Shown here piece after piece: positions 41,507 to 50,618 of a stretch of 64,000 nucleotides of DNA (within the stretch, counting starts at the first letter, position 1; each line of letters begins with the position of its first letter). The notes beneath the pieces are model-generated. The model saw only the letters and a list, made by a program, of their open reading frames with translations, did not search any database and had not been told where the DNA came from. The DNA comes from an uncultured Paracoccaceae bacterium (lineage in GTDB: Bacteria; Pseudomonadota; Alphaproteobacteria; Rhodobacterales; Rhodobacteraceae), in NCBI GenBank assembly GCA_951812305.1, contig CATOSB010000018.1:47207-111206 (forward strand), given 5' to 3'. The translations under genes were made by a program, and so were the position numbers.

Positions 41507-42549
41507 TACGGGCGACCCCTTTTCTCAAACCAGCTTTCACAAAACTTGATGTAGTGCTTAGTTGGGTGTTTCGGCTCAATTTCTTCTTTGCCGCACCAAC
41601 GACGCCACTCATGCTCCAAATGCCGGGTATCCCAACCAGGAGCCGCTTCCCGCGCTGCATCATACGCATCTGGTTCAAGCCGCCCCTCAAACACGTCTTC
41701 TTGCGGGGTAGGGACCGAACCACGAGAATAAAACACGGCCTGTGAACCCTCAAGACGAAGGCTATAATCTGGGATGTGATCGTGAGCGACATCCTCCGCA
41801 ACGATCTTAGAAATAAGGCGTTTAAACTCTTTGTCAGTGGAGTAGGAGCCGCATTTTTCCTTGAGCTTAGTCAGACCGATGGCCCAACGCTGCTTATATC
41901 CACAGTGCTTTCGTGCAATCTCATAAAGACGGCGTTCCAACGGCTTTCGAAGCCGGAAATAGTTTCGGCTGAGTGTGAGAACTTCACGAGCGTTGATGGC
42001 ATTGAACACCCAGTCCGACAGCTTGACTTCTATTTCCTGCATCCGGCCATCTCGGGTTTCCCGAACGATACGGTAGCGGTCAATCAGGCCGAAGCCATCT
42101 AGCACTTCCGTGTCTGCCGTTGTGACGTTTGTGGCAATACGAGTCCCGGAAAGCCGCTCAAATGCGGCTCTGAGCTGCTCATAGCCGCGACCATCAGTGC
42201 CTCTGTTCGTTGAGGTAAGTAGGTCAAACGCCTTGAAACGTATCGTTTGATGGACCTCTCGACCATCATTCAAAGCCGCAATCACTTGAGAGATACAGAA
42301 GATCAGGATGTCTCGATCATAAACGGTTGCTAGTCCCTTTACCGAAGGAACAACTTCGACAAAAACATCACCATTCTCATATCGACGGATGTTCTTGTCA
42401 GGCTTTGTGGAGATCGAAAAAACGGGATGCTCCATTGAAGCCATATCGCCCTTGGGCGCAGCATCAAAGATATCGCAGACGAAAAAATCGCCTTGCTGCA
42501 TTCTGTCCGGAAGAAGAGGAGACCGTGCTTTCGTGTTATTACCCACCAT
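41506..42549 (-). CDS. Plasmid replication initiator (RPA/RepA type)
   Basis: A 347-residue initiator of the replication-initiator-protein-A group. The core reads LATVYDRDILIFCISQVIAA, TSTNRGTDGRGYEQLRAAFE, RLYEIARKHCGYKQRW and ends HPTKHYIKFCESWFEKRG. It binds iterons to open the origin. The frame is open further upstream, but that part is translated iteron DNA. Start is ATG 42549 or ATG 42501 (MQQGDFFVCD); the ribosome site does not decide. This is a second, independent replicon beside repABC. Confidence 0.88.
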   Translation of the reverse strand: MVGNNTKARSPLLPDRMQQGDFFVCDIFDAAPKGDMASMEHPVFSISTKPDKNIRRYENGDVFVEVVPSVKGLATVYDRDILIFCISQVIAALNDGREVHQTIRFKAFDLLTSTNRGTDGRGYEQLRAAFERLSGTRIATNVTTADTEVLDGFGLIDRYRIVRETRDGRMQEIEVKLSDWVFNAINAREVLTLSRNYFRLRKPLERRLYEIARKHCGYKQRWAIGLTKLKEKCGSYSTDKEFKRLISKIVAEDVAHDHIPDYSLRLEGSQAVFYSRGSVPTPQEDVFEGRLEPDAYDAAREAAPGWDTRHLEHEWRRWCGKEEIEPKHPTKHYIKFCESWFEKRGRP

Positions 42550-42679
42550 GTACTCTAAATTCGTGTTATTGCACACCGAGTCAAGTTATTTCGTGCTTAC
42601 ACACACCAGCAAGCAGAAACGTGCTACTACACACCAAGTATCGTGTTATCGCACACCTTCAAACGTGTTATCACACACC
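42532..42679. repeat. Iteron array of the RPA-type origin (oriV)
   Basis: Six 16-bp direct repeats close to CGTGTTATYRCACACC start at 42532, 42562, 42592, 42620, 42642 and 42664 (spacing 30, 30, 28, 22, 22). An AT-rich tract with a small dyad follows to about 42770, with no gene until 42831. This layout, iterons overlapping the 5' end of rep next to AT-rich DNA, marks oriV and rep autoregulation. Confidence 0.88.
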
Positions 42680-42830
42680 GAGACTTAAGCTAACACTTTG
42701 TTTAAAATTCCAAAATATGGCCTCAAAAGATGCGTAACGCATATATTAACTCATATTTAACACAAGAAGGTTGATCCCCAATCATCGCCAAGGTCAGCGC
42801 CAACTTTAACCGATCCGAGAATCATCCGAT

Positions 42831-43394
42831 TCACTCAGCATAAAACACACAGGCATCAACACCTGTGGTTGTCGTTGTCCACGATGCTCCAAGGACAGCG
42901 CAAGTTGCAGCGTTGCTGGCTAAGAAACGCGGAAGCGCAACCGTCAGCACAAGAGCCAGAACGACACCGCCCAGACCAACCCATGGAAGCCAGCGCCTGT
43001 CGCTCTGCTGTTTTTCACGCAATTCCTGAATAAGACGAAGAGTGTTCGAATGTTGGGTCGTAGTTTCCTGAAACGATGCGCTTGATCTTTCAGCGCTGTT
43101 GAGCAGAACCCCAGCCGCTTTGTTCAAACGCTTGAGACTGTCGGCAATACCATCCTCAACGGTTTGGCCGATCAGCTCGCCATATTTTTTCGGGTTGGTC
43201 TGATCCCGTGCCGCGAAGGCTGCGATCCGCGCCTCAGTCGAGACTTCGAACTGTTTGTTTGCAACTGTCGTCAGGCCATCGATCCGATTGGACATGCTGG
43301 CGACCGCCGTGGCCATGAGATCAAGTGTTTCGCGCAGCTCTTTATCGGAAAGGGCAGGGAACTCGGGCTGGTCAGAGGAGGAGTTGTCAGACAT
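42831..43394 (-). CDS. Membrane-anchored protein next to traG
   Basis: A 187-residue protein. It has a soluble, helical N-terminal part (LRETLDLMATAVASMSNRID, coiled coil) and one strong membrane helix near residues 137-160 (WLPWVGLGGVVLALVLTVAL), with a short Cys-containing tail. It starts 16 bp after the extended traG frame. Similar proteins occur in mobilisation operons beside TraG; no function is established. Confidence 0.65.
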   Translation of the reverse strand: MSDNSSSDQPEFPALSDKELRETLDLMATAVASMSNRIDGLTTVANKQFEVSTEARIAAFAARDQTNPKKYGELIGQTVEDGIADSLKRLNKAAGVLLNSAERSSASFQETTTQHSNTLRLIQELREKQQSDRRWLPWVGLGGVVLALVLTVALPRFLASNAATCAVLGASWTTTTTGVDACVFYAE

Positions 43395-43409
43395 CGGGCA
43401 TCCTTCGCA

Positions 43410-43631
43410 CTACTGGTCCTGCGGGACGAACTGCCCCTTGAACTCGGGATCGGCGTAGTACCGCAGCTTTTGGGCAACCGCTGTCGCCTGCCCTTGAACG
43501 CGCAGGAGCTGGTTTTCAGGGCGGAGCTGCATTATTTCATCGGAGGTCAGCAGATCGCGGCCAGTAAGATTGTTGCTGAAGCTGGGATTGTCACCCGGCT
43601 TGTAGCTGTCGGTCTGATAGCCAGTGGTTTC
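43410..43631 (-). pseudogene. Detached C-terminus of TraG
   Basis: In frame after the amber codon: ETTGYQTDSYKPGDNPSFSN, LLTSDEIMQLRPENQLLRVQ and a proper end at 43410. MRLRP/MQLRPENQ-type sequence is conserved in TraG tails, so a CAG-to-TAG change in a 556-residue gene explains the break. Confidence 0.8.
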
Positions 43632-45080
43632 CTAGCCTATCATCTGGCTGAGCCATTTGGCCGTCTCAAAATCATTCACCCCAAAGACCTGTTGAACTCC
43701 AGCATTGGCAATGAAAGTTCCGGCCCGTTCGCCGTAGAGGTCCTTGAGCTGGCTCATGTCCTGCAAAATCGGCCAGAGCTGGAGACCATAGCCTGCCATT
43801 AGCCCCATGGCGCGTTCCACAGCCTCAAGACGGCCCAGAGCCGCAAATTCATCCAGCAGGAAGAGGGCAGGGGCCTTGAGGCGCTGAGAGGTCGCCTGAG
43901 CGCCCACAGGAGCTGCCAGTGTCGCTGACACCTCAGCGTCCCGTGCGATGTCCTGGAGGGCCTGAGAGACCAAAAGGCGCAGCCAGCGGCTGTAGGCGTC
44001 CATACGATTGGGCGGCAGCACTAGAAACACCGAGGTGATCCGGTGGCGCAGGTCCGAGAAGTGGAAATCCGACCGCGACAGAACCTTGGCAATGCGCGGA
44101 CTGTCCAGAAAATGTGTGTGGCGCTGCGCGTTGGACAGGACCGAGGCGGCTTCCCGATCTGCTTTGCCCAAGAACCGATTGGCGGCGCGGGCAATTAACC
44201 CGCCCGCCGCATCGCTGTCCTGCATCAGTTCCAGCAATGCCTTTAGCCGATCCGGGGGCAAGGTGAGATATTCCCGGACGGTGGCAAGCGTGCGCCGGTC
44301 GCGATCCTCGTGGCAGACGCAGAACATGATCAACCCGCCGAGGATGGCTTTGGCTTCCTCGTTCCAGTGCGCTTCCGTCACTTGCCCCGGAGGGTCCATC
44401 ACAAGCGCCTCAGTCAGAGAGGCGGCATCCTCGCCCAGATCGAGGCTGTCCGGTGTCAGCCGGTTGAGCGGGTTGTAGGCGGCAGAGGGCTGGCCGCTCA
44501 CCTCAAAGGGATCGAGGACATGGGTTGTGCCAAGCCGCCGCCGCGCTTCCCCAGCAATTCGGGCATTCTCACCCTTGGGATCAATCACCAGAACCGAGCG
44601 GTCCACGCCCAGGAGGTTCGGGATGACGGTGCCGACGCCTTTCCCGGCCCGCGTCGGCGCAAGCGTGATCAGATGGGCTGGACCGTCATACCGCAACAGC
44701 CGCCCGGTGTGCGGATTGCGCCCGATCAGGAGGCCATCCGCGCGTTCCAGTTTCTTCAGCTCCTTGCGGTTGGCAAAGCGCGCCGAGCCGTGGCTGTCGC
44801 GGTTCACCCCGAAGAAGGCATCGGCCCCGGAGGCCATGCGCCAATACTGGAAACCGAAGACGGCACCGACAAACATGAACGGGCCGAAGACCAGCCACTG
44901 CCATGCGCTTTCACCTGGCTCCTGATCGAAGAAGGCAAAGATGAACGGGGTGGCAATGAGTGTCCCGATCATCGCGCCCAGGCACATGGCTCCGATCAGC
45001 CACCCCAACAGAATGGGCGTGAAGATCAGCCGACCGAAGAACTGGAACAGACCGCCGAAGACGCGCATCAAACCCTGCAT
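43632..45080 (-). CDS. traG: Type IV coupling protein TraG/VirD4, truncated by an amber codon
   Basis: 482 residues. N-terminal membrane helices (about 10-50 and 60-85), Walker A in APTRAGKGVGTVIPNLL, Walker B in LFLLDEFAALG, and family block IPNLLGVDRSVLVIDPKGEN. It docks the relaxase-DNA complex to a secretion channel. The frame stops at TAG 43632 directly after LSQMIG, where relatives have Gln; the frame then continues to 43410. Both ATPase motifs precede the stop. It overlaps the traD stop by one base. Confidence 0.9.
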   Translation of the reverse strand: MQGLMRVFGGLFQFFGRLIFTPILLGWLIGAMCLGAMIGTLIATPFIFAFFDQEPGESAWQWLVFGPFMFVGAVFGFQYWRMASGADAFFGVNRDSHGSARFANRKELKKLERADGLLIGRNPHTGRLLRYDGPAHLITLAPTRAGKGVGTVIPNLLGVDRSVLVIDPKGENARIAGEARRRLGTTHVLDPFEVSGQPSAAYNPLNRLTPDSLDLGEDAASLTEALVMDPPGQVTEAHWNEEAKAILGGLIMFCVCHEDRDRRTLATVREYLTLPPDRLKALLELMQDSDAAGGLIARAANRFLGKADREAASVLSNAQRHTHFLDSPRIAKVLSRSDFHFSDLRHRITSVFLVLPPNRMDAYSRWLRLLVSQALQDIARDAEVSATLAAPVGAQATSQRLKAPALFLLDEFAALGRLEAVERAMGLMAGYGLQLWPILQDMSQLKDLYGERAGTFIANAGVQQVFGVNDFETAKWLSQMIG

Positions 45081-45391
45081 CAGGATGTGCCGTCAGTGTC
45101 TGGGTCTGACGGGGCAGACGGCGGGGCAGGGGAGGGAGATGATCCCGGCCTTTCCCAACCCGCGAAAGCTTTCTGATCCTGTGCGCGAGGCAGGTTGCGC
45201 ACCAACCGATCCAGCATCGTGGCAGCACCGGAATCCCGTTCCGCCAGATCGAGCAGCGCACCACCCAGGATCACCTTGCGCCGTGTATCCATCTTGCGCT
45301 GTTTGGTGGCTTCCCGATTGCGGATGCCCTGAAGCCGCGCCTTGGCCTGAGCAAATCGTTTTTCTGCGCGTTCGAGTTCTGTATCTGCCAT
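45080..45391 (-). CDS. traD: TraD-type mobilisation accessory protein
   Basis: 103 residues: a basic N-terminal coiled coil (LERAEKRFAQAKARLQGIRN) and the TraD/MobC signature DTRRKVILGGALLDLA, with a Pro/Ser-rich end. Proteins of this type help the relaxase at oriT. Its stop overlaps the traG start (TGATG), so the two are coupled. Confidence 0.8.
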   Translation of the reverse strand: MADTELERAEKRFAQAKARLQGIRNREATKQRKMDTRRKVILGGALLDLAERDSGAATMLDRLVRNLPRAQDQKAFAGWERPGSSPSPAPPSAPSDPDTDGTS

Positions 45392-45464
45392 CGTAAGCCT
45401 CCGCCTCTGCCGTGGTTCACGTTCTGGTTGAAGGATTCACCATCCGCCTCAGAAAACAAGCAAC

Positions 45465-47064
45465 GTAACTCCCAAGCACCCTGTCCGATAGGGTTGCGGG
45501 GTTTTGTTCCGTCAGAGCCGTGCGATGATCTGAGGTGGTGACAGGGTCAGGATTTCCAGGATGTTGAACCGGTGTTTTCTGGCCGTCGAGATGACGGACC
45601 TGATGTCGGCGAAGACCCGCGCGCCCTCGAGGGTGCGGAAGGTGCCCGAGATTTTCATGCGCAGCTTCATCATGCGCAGGTCCTGTTCGGCCTGATTGTT
45701 TGTGAATGGGACCGCGAAGTCGGCGATGAATCGCAAAACGTCATCGCGGTAGTCACGCAGGCGGAGGAGCAGGTTGTGGCCTGGCCGCCTGGCTTTTCGG
45801 CCGCGGGTGCCGGGGCTTTTGGCCAGCGGGGGCTGGCGTTCGTGGAAGGCGAGCCCCTTGGCGAGGATCGCCATGTATCTGGTGACTATACCCTGGCGAA
45901 CCAGTTCCGGGAGTTCGGTCTCGCCTTGATCCTGAGCCGCGCATCTGAGCTGATTGGCGCTATGAAGCACTGCGCTCATCTCCGTCGCCCAAGGCTCTTT
46001 TTCGATCTCTTCGATGGCCTTGAGTTCGCGCAAGTGATGCGCCCCGCAGAGGGCGTGGGCGTCCACTCCGCTCATATGGGCGTAGTAGGGTTTCCAGTGA
46101 TCATGAATGATCGTCCCGCCGGTCAGGAAGGTTGGAACAGCACCGCGTTTGGCGCTGATGCGGTAATGGGTGAAGGCGGTATCGCAGATCGTGTGCAGCC
46201 AGTGCAGCTTGCCGGCAACACGAAGTCCGGTCTCGTCCAGATGCCGAACGCCGCCTTCGGCAAGCCGGGCGAGAATGTGTTCAACCACGACACCCATCTT
46301 ATTTGCCGCGCCGCGCGTCCAGTTGGTCACGCTGGCCGCGCACAAGCTGGTGGCCCCAAACAGGTCGCGCATAAGCTGGCAGACCCGATCCTCGGGTATC
46401 AGCTGCTGAACATTGCAATAGACCGCCACTGCCCGCATGCGCGTGCCATATTGCACATGCGCGGCCACGCCATCGGGAAAGCCAGCCGTCGTCGTGGCTC
46501 GACAATGGTCGCAACAATAAACCGCCGCCTGATGCTCGGTGACCTCCAGGCGTGGCGCAGGCAAGTCGAACACCTGACGCTTCTCGATCCCTTTCACCAT
46601 CTCCGCCGTCAGGGCGCTCTGACAGGCGCTGCAATGCGTCGCCTCATGCCGTTCGACAAAGTCGGGTGTTGACGTCTGGCGCAGGGTGTCGCCCCGGTGG
46701 CCAACTTGGCCGCCACTTTTCTTTCCGGATTTGCCACGCAGGCTGCGCGGGGCTGGCTTCTTCAGGCCATCACTTGAAGGGGGCTTGCTGCTATTGCTGC
46801 TGTTCTTGGCCAACTGTCGGCGCAGGTCCGTGATCTCTTCCGCCATGCTCGCCAACGCAGCTTCAAGCTCAGCGATCCGACGCAGAGCCGTGGCGAGAAG
46901 TTGTTCAAGGGCGGCAACCTGATCCATCCCACCACTGATTCAGAGAAATCAACCCGGCGCCACAGAATTCAGACAAGAAAGAAAAAAACACGCGCAAAAT
47001 GGCAAATTCGACTCACCATAAAACTGACAATAACACTCAAACGTGGGGGGTGCTTGGGAGTTAC
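45465..47064 (-). mobile_element. IS66-family element (single ORF), copy B
   Basis: 1600 bp, same ends as copy A, one base shorter in an A run. 8-bp target duplication CAAGCAAC (45457-45464, 47065-47072). It entered the spacer upstream of traD, separating traD-traG from the oriT region. Confidence 0.93.
45512..46927 (-). CDS. IS66-family transposase, copy B
   Basis: 471 residues, same protein as copy A with the DDE residues intact (RHLDETGLRV, IIHDHWKPYY, NNQAEQDLRM). Confidence 0.93.
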   Translation of the reverse strand: MDQVAALEQLLATALRRIAELEAALASMAEEITDLRRQLAKNSSNSSKPPSSDGLKKPAPRSLRGKSGKKSGGQVGHRGDTLRQTSTPDFVERHEATHCSACQSALTAEMVKGIEKRQVFDLPAPRLEVTEHQAAVYCCDHCRATTTAGFPDGVAAHVQYGTRMRAVAVYCNVQQLIPEDRVCQLMRDLFGATSLCAASVTNWTRGAANKMGVVVEHILARLAEGGVRHLDETGLRVAGKLHWLHTICDTAFTHYRISAKRGAVPTFLTGGTIIHDHWKPYYAHMSGVDAHALCGAHHLRELKAIEEIEKEPWATEMSAVLHSANQLRCAAQDQGETELPELVRQGIVTRYMAILAKGLAFHERQPPLAKSPGTRGRKARRPGHNLLLRLRDYRDDVLRFIADFAVPFTNNQAEQDLRMMKLRMKISGTFRTLEGARVFADIRSVISTARKHRFNILEILTLSPPQIIARL

Positions 47065-47213
47065 CAAGCAACGCCAAATTGGGGCCTGTCTTTCGGCGAA
47101 ACATGGCAAACGCAGCACTTACAGTCAGCGGTTGTTCGCAAGAAAGAGCAGGGAGAGAGGTCTGCACTTGAACGGATGCTGTTGTCTGCAAACCCTGAGC
47201 TGAGAAACAGTGA

Positions 47214-47258
47214 AGGGCGCACTTATGCAAACTCTCCACCTGCGGTTCCGAGGTTTGC
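47214..47258 (-). other. oriT: Candidate oriT (MOBQ-type nick region)
   Basis: The minus strand carries TAAGTGCGCCCT (47214-47225), the nick-region core known from Q-type oriTs such as RSF1010 relatives. Directly upstream on that strand is a 6-bp inverted repeat GCAAAC/GTTTGC (47227-47232, 47253-47258), the usual relaxase-binding hairpin position. It lies between traD and the divergent mobA, as expected. Confidence 0.75.
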
Positions 47259-47302
47259 GTGCGATCTCATTGAGGCTGCGCCCCAGCCGATGGCCAACCC
47301 CT

Positions 47303-47582
47303 TCGATGCCCCGGGCATCGACATGGAAGGGCGCGTTGCCCCTTCCAAACCTTCCCAGACCAACCTTGGCGGTTGGAGCGCATCCCAAAACCTCGCACCA
47401 ACGTCTCGACCGATGCCCCACGCTGGGGGCCGGTCTAACGATGGCGTCTCCGTTTCGGGAGCCTCGTGTTGTCGGACCTATCGGTGCCAACACGAGCCGG
47501 GTTTGCTGGTCGCAAACCGCAGATAACACCCCACATCCTGCCGCCATCCATAAGGCTGGGCAGGTTGTGGGGTGTTATCTGC
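47303..47582. repeat. Array of stem-loops between oriT and mobA
   Basis: Perfect or near-perfect hairpins follow closely: 47303-47310/47314-47321, 47325-47331/47340-47346, 47360-47365/47371-47376, 47463-47471/47488-47496, 47500-47506/47512-47518, and a 24-bp stem with one mismatch at 47519-47542/47559-47582. No T tails follow. The region 47065-47769 otherwise has no gene. These may be part of an extended oriT, single-strand promoters or RNA structures. Confidence 0.75.
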
Positions 47583-47769
47583 AAGTCCGGTTCTCAGAGG
47601 TCCGCTGGACCCCTTCGCACGGTCTGTCTTTTCCCCTCCGACCCCAGCGTTGTGGGGCGCGGGCCTGCGGGAAAAAGACGGCTGACCTTACCGCCAATGT
47701 CGGGGTATTGGCCGGGGCCAGCAGCCGCGCATATCAGCGGCGTGTCCGTCTCCGTCGAGGGGGGCGCTG

Positions 47770-49025
47770 ATGGCCAGCTACCACCTCTCCGTGAAGACGA
47801 TCAAACGCAGCGCCGGTCGCACCGCAACGGCGGCGGGGGCTTACCGTGCGGGCGAGCGCATCGAGTGCCAGCGTGAGGGGCGTGTCCATGACTACACTCG
47901 CAAGCAGGGCATTGAGGAGACGTTCATCGTCGCCCCCGAGACAGCCCCGGCCTGGGCGCAGGATCGTGCCGCGCTTTGGAATGCCGCCGAGGAAAGTGAA
48001 ACCCGTCGCAATGCAGTCACCGCCCGCGAGTGGGAGCTGTCTTTGCCGTCAGAAATCAGTGCCGAGGACCGTTCACAGATTACCCGCGAGTTTGCTGAGC
48101 AACTCGTCAGCCGCTACGGCGTCGCGGTCGATGTGGCAATCCACGCCAAACGCCAAACCGCGAAGGCGATCAGCGCAACCACCACGCCCACGTTTTGACC
48201 ACGACCCGACAGCTTGAGCCGGACGGGTTCACGACCAAAACCCGGGTTCTCGATTCCGCCAAAACCGGTGGTGCCGAGATCGAGCAGATGCGCGGTGTCT
48301 GGGCCGAGTTGCAAAACCGCGCATTGGAGCGGGCAGGGGAGGCGGAGCGCATCGATCACCGGTCCCTTGAGAAGCAGCGCGAGGCTGCGTTGGACAAGGG
48401 CGACGAATTGAAAGCGGAGGAACTTGACCGTGATCCAGAGCTGAAGCTGGGGCCAGCTGCAAACTCAATGGAGCGCCGCGAGAAGCAGGCCGCAGAACGT
48501 GAGGGGCGGGACTATGTGCCGGTCACGGAGCGCGGTGCTGTCGTGCATGCCGCCCGTCAGGCGCAGATGGCGTTCCAGGAAATGCGAGAACGGTTAGACA
48601 TGGCGCGAGAGGCTTACGGCGCGGCGCGTGACGAAGGCCAGGGGCGTGTCTCTGCCGGTCTGGCGGCACTCAGAGCGGCGACAACGAAAGAGCGCGGCGC
48701 GGGGGCTTCGGACGATATCCGGGAGCGGCTGGCGCGGATCACTGGGCGGGGCGATCCAGACCGGGTAGAGCCGGAAAGTGGTGTGCAGAGTGACGAAGAA
48801 CCGAAGCGTTCTGCGCAGGAGCGGCTACGCGAGGCGCTGGACAAGGATCAGGAGGCCGAGCGGGACGCGGGAGATGGCGAGAAGCCGTCGATCCGTGAGC
48901 GGCTGGACGATGTGTTGAACAAACCCCGCGAGCGGCTGGATATCGAGGACGAGCTGGAGAAAGATCAGGAGGTAGAGAACGAACGCGAGATTGACAGGGA
49001 GGTGGACCGCGGCCTCAGTCACTGA
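47770..49025 (+). pseudogene. mobA: MobA/MobL relaxase, frameshifted before the histidine motif
   Basis: MASYHLSVKTIKRSAGRTAT and AAGAYRAGERIECQ open a MOBQ relaxase with catalytic Tyr near residue 25. EWELSLPSEISAEDR and VAVDVAIHA follow. At about 48143-48160 one C is missing, and the frame moves to EGDQRNHHAHVLTTTRQLEP, which holds the metal-binding His triad. The C-terminal half is a long charged helical region to 49025. With the base restored the protein would be about 418 residues. It is either a disabled relaxase or a sequencing error. Confidence 0.85.
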
Positions 49026-49131
49026 CCCAAGTTGACAATAAGCATTGGAGATTGAAAGGTGGATAAAGTGATGAATGTCGGCGAGACAATATTGATTGCT
49101 GGACGGTGAGCCGCTGTCCCTTGTGACACGC

Positions 49132-49285
49132 TCAGGCGTCGATGCTCGTTGAAAACTGTGCGTTCTCGATTCTGCCAACGTAAGCGCGGCTGATACCCGC
49201 GCGCCTTGCCAGGGTTTCTTGGCTCAGGCCGATGCTTTTTGCGACGATTCATGATGTTCTTCGCGATACGTTCTCGAAGGTTCAT
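49132..49285 (-). pseudogene. XRE-family regulator scrap
   Basis: MNLRERIAKNIMNRRK joins, if one extra A in a five-A run is removed, to SIGLSQETLARRAGISRAYV and GRIENAQFSTSIDA, a clear XRE helix-turn-helix. It ends at TGA 49132; further similarity in other frames suggests a second shift. The gene is broken. The rest of 49026-49470 holds the promoter of the membrane gene and nothing else visible. Confidence 0.7.
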
Positions 49286-49470
49286 CCCGTGGTCTTACCC
49301 TGCGGCCCGTCAACAGTGCCGCGCGATATATACTACATTCGATGAAGCCTGATCATGGGACTATATGCTGGTGACAAAGCGCGATTTTGGAAGCTTGAAG
49401 GTGTTAATTTTTCTTTACGTTGGTTTACAAGCTGTTAACGTAGGCGTGTTTTTGCTTATAGGATGACGAA

Positions 49471-50505
49471 ATGCTTATTGTTCGAGTCGTTTACTACCTG
49501 CTTGTCTTACTTTGTATTGGAATTTCGCTTTTTCTCACTTACTTCGGCTTTGAAAAAACCTTTGGCCCGCTGACACCATATTTTACTGCGGTCATCGGGT
49601 TACTGTTATTTGCAGCAGATTATTTGATGCAGAGGAACAGGGAGCGGAGCTTACCCTGGGCACCGGCATTTTTTCTATTCCTGCTTGCCGCCACATTTTC
49701 GAGCGTAAGCAACTTCAACTATCTCTACACAAATTTCATGACAAGTGACGTACTTTCTACAACAGTACGTGAGCAATATCGTGTTTTTTCGAGCGATTTG
49801 ACCAACACGCGGGCTCGGCTCAATGCAGTTGATGCAATAGGTGAGGAAACCGATAGACGCGCTCGGATCTCTACTGAGCTGGAACAAATGTGGCGGCAAA
49901 TGAATGATCCGGGTCGCCCTGGGTGTTCTACACGTTGTGAAGGTCACATTAGAGCAATTAACGCTCTTTTGGGCGTACAGGTAACCGACCTTCGCAGGCC
50001 TGGCTCTTCATCCACACCAGAGGCGCGTAAAGAATTTTACGATACCTTTTCTGGCTTGGTCGCTGAGGCTCAAGAAAATTCCAGCGTAGCCGGTCCATAT
50101 CAAAACATTCGTGCAGTGATAAGTGAGATTGATGAGCGGCTTACCTTCTATGGAGACCCTGACGATGCAATACGAGCAGGCGCTGATCTGAGTATTCTAT
50201 CACAACTTTCAGATGACAGCGAAAAAATTGAGCGCAATGCTAACGCTGTTCTACCGACCGGCCCAGAGGTAGATCATACATTTATCGACCCAACGCTCGG
50301 GAGACTTGGCGAGATCGTATATAGTCTTAAGAACGGTTTCGTAGAGGTCCCAAATCTAAGTGCCACTATTATGGCACTCATCTTATCAATCGTAGTGGAT
50401 TTTGTTCCGATCCTTTTTGCACTTGTTGCATTCCGTCCGGGAGAAGGCGGTATCACACCTGATATGTCCGAAGGTGAATTTGATGTTCTAGATGATGGAT
50501 TTTGA
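49471..50505 (+). CDS. Four-helix membrane protein with large extracytoplasmic domain
   Basis: 344 residues, family not recognised. Three N-terminal membrane helices (about 5-27, 34-53, 63-82), then a helical hydrophilic domain of about 190 residues with coiled-coil character and one Cys pair (CSTRC), then a last helix (ATIMALILSIVVDFVPILFA) and a short acidic tail. Start has an AGGA site. It is first in a two-gene operon with the ORF at 50508, 2 bp apart. GC content is lower than the backbone, suggesting a separate origin. Defence, transport or envelope roles are all possible. Confidence 0.75.
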   Translation: MLIVRVVYYLLVLLCIGISLFLTYFGFEKTFGPLTPYFTAVIGLLLFAADYLMQRNRERSLPWAPAFFLFLLAATFSSVSNFNYLYTNFMTSDVLSTTVREQYRVFSSDLTNTRARLNAVDAIGEETDRRARISTELEQMWRQMNDPGRPGCSTRCEGHIRAINALLGVQVTDLRRPGSSSTPEARKEFYDTFSGLVAEAQENSSVAGPYQNIRAVISEIDERLTFYGDPDDAIRAGADLSILSQLSDDSEKIERNANAVLPTGPEVDHTFIDPTLGRLGEIVYSLKNGFVEVPNLSATIMALILSIVVDFVPILFALVAFRPGEGGITPDMSEGEFDVLDDGF

Positions 50506-50526
50506 CAATGAGTGATGAAGACAAAA

Positions 50527-50618
50527 GTAACTCCCAAGCACCCCCCACGTTTGAGTGTTATTGTCAGTTTTATGGTGAGTCGAATTTGCCATTTTGCGCG
50601 TGTTTTTTTTCTTTCTTG
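50527..50618. repeat. 92-bp tandem duplication of the IS66 end
   Basis: The first 92 bp at the upstream end of IS66 are present twice in a row (50527-50618 and from 50619). The target duplication AGACAAAA lies outside both (50519-50526 and 52220-52227). Confidence 0.9.

Noticed and set aside
42532..42679. CRISPR array
   Set aside because: Units of 16 bp with 6-14 bp gaps are too short for CRISPR repeats and spacers, there are no cas genes, and they overlap the rep start as iterons do.
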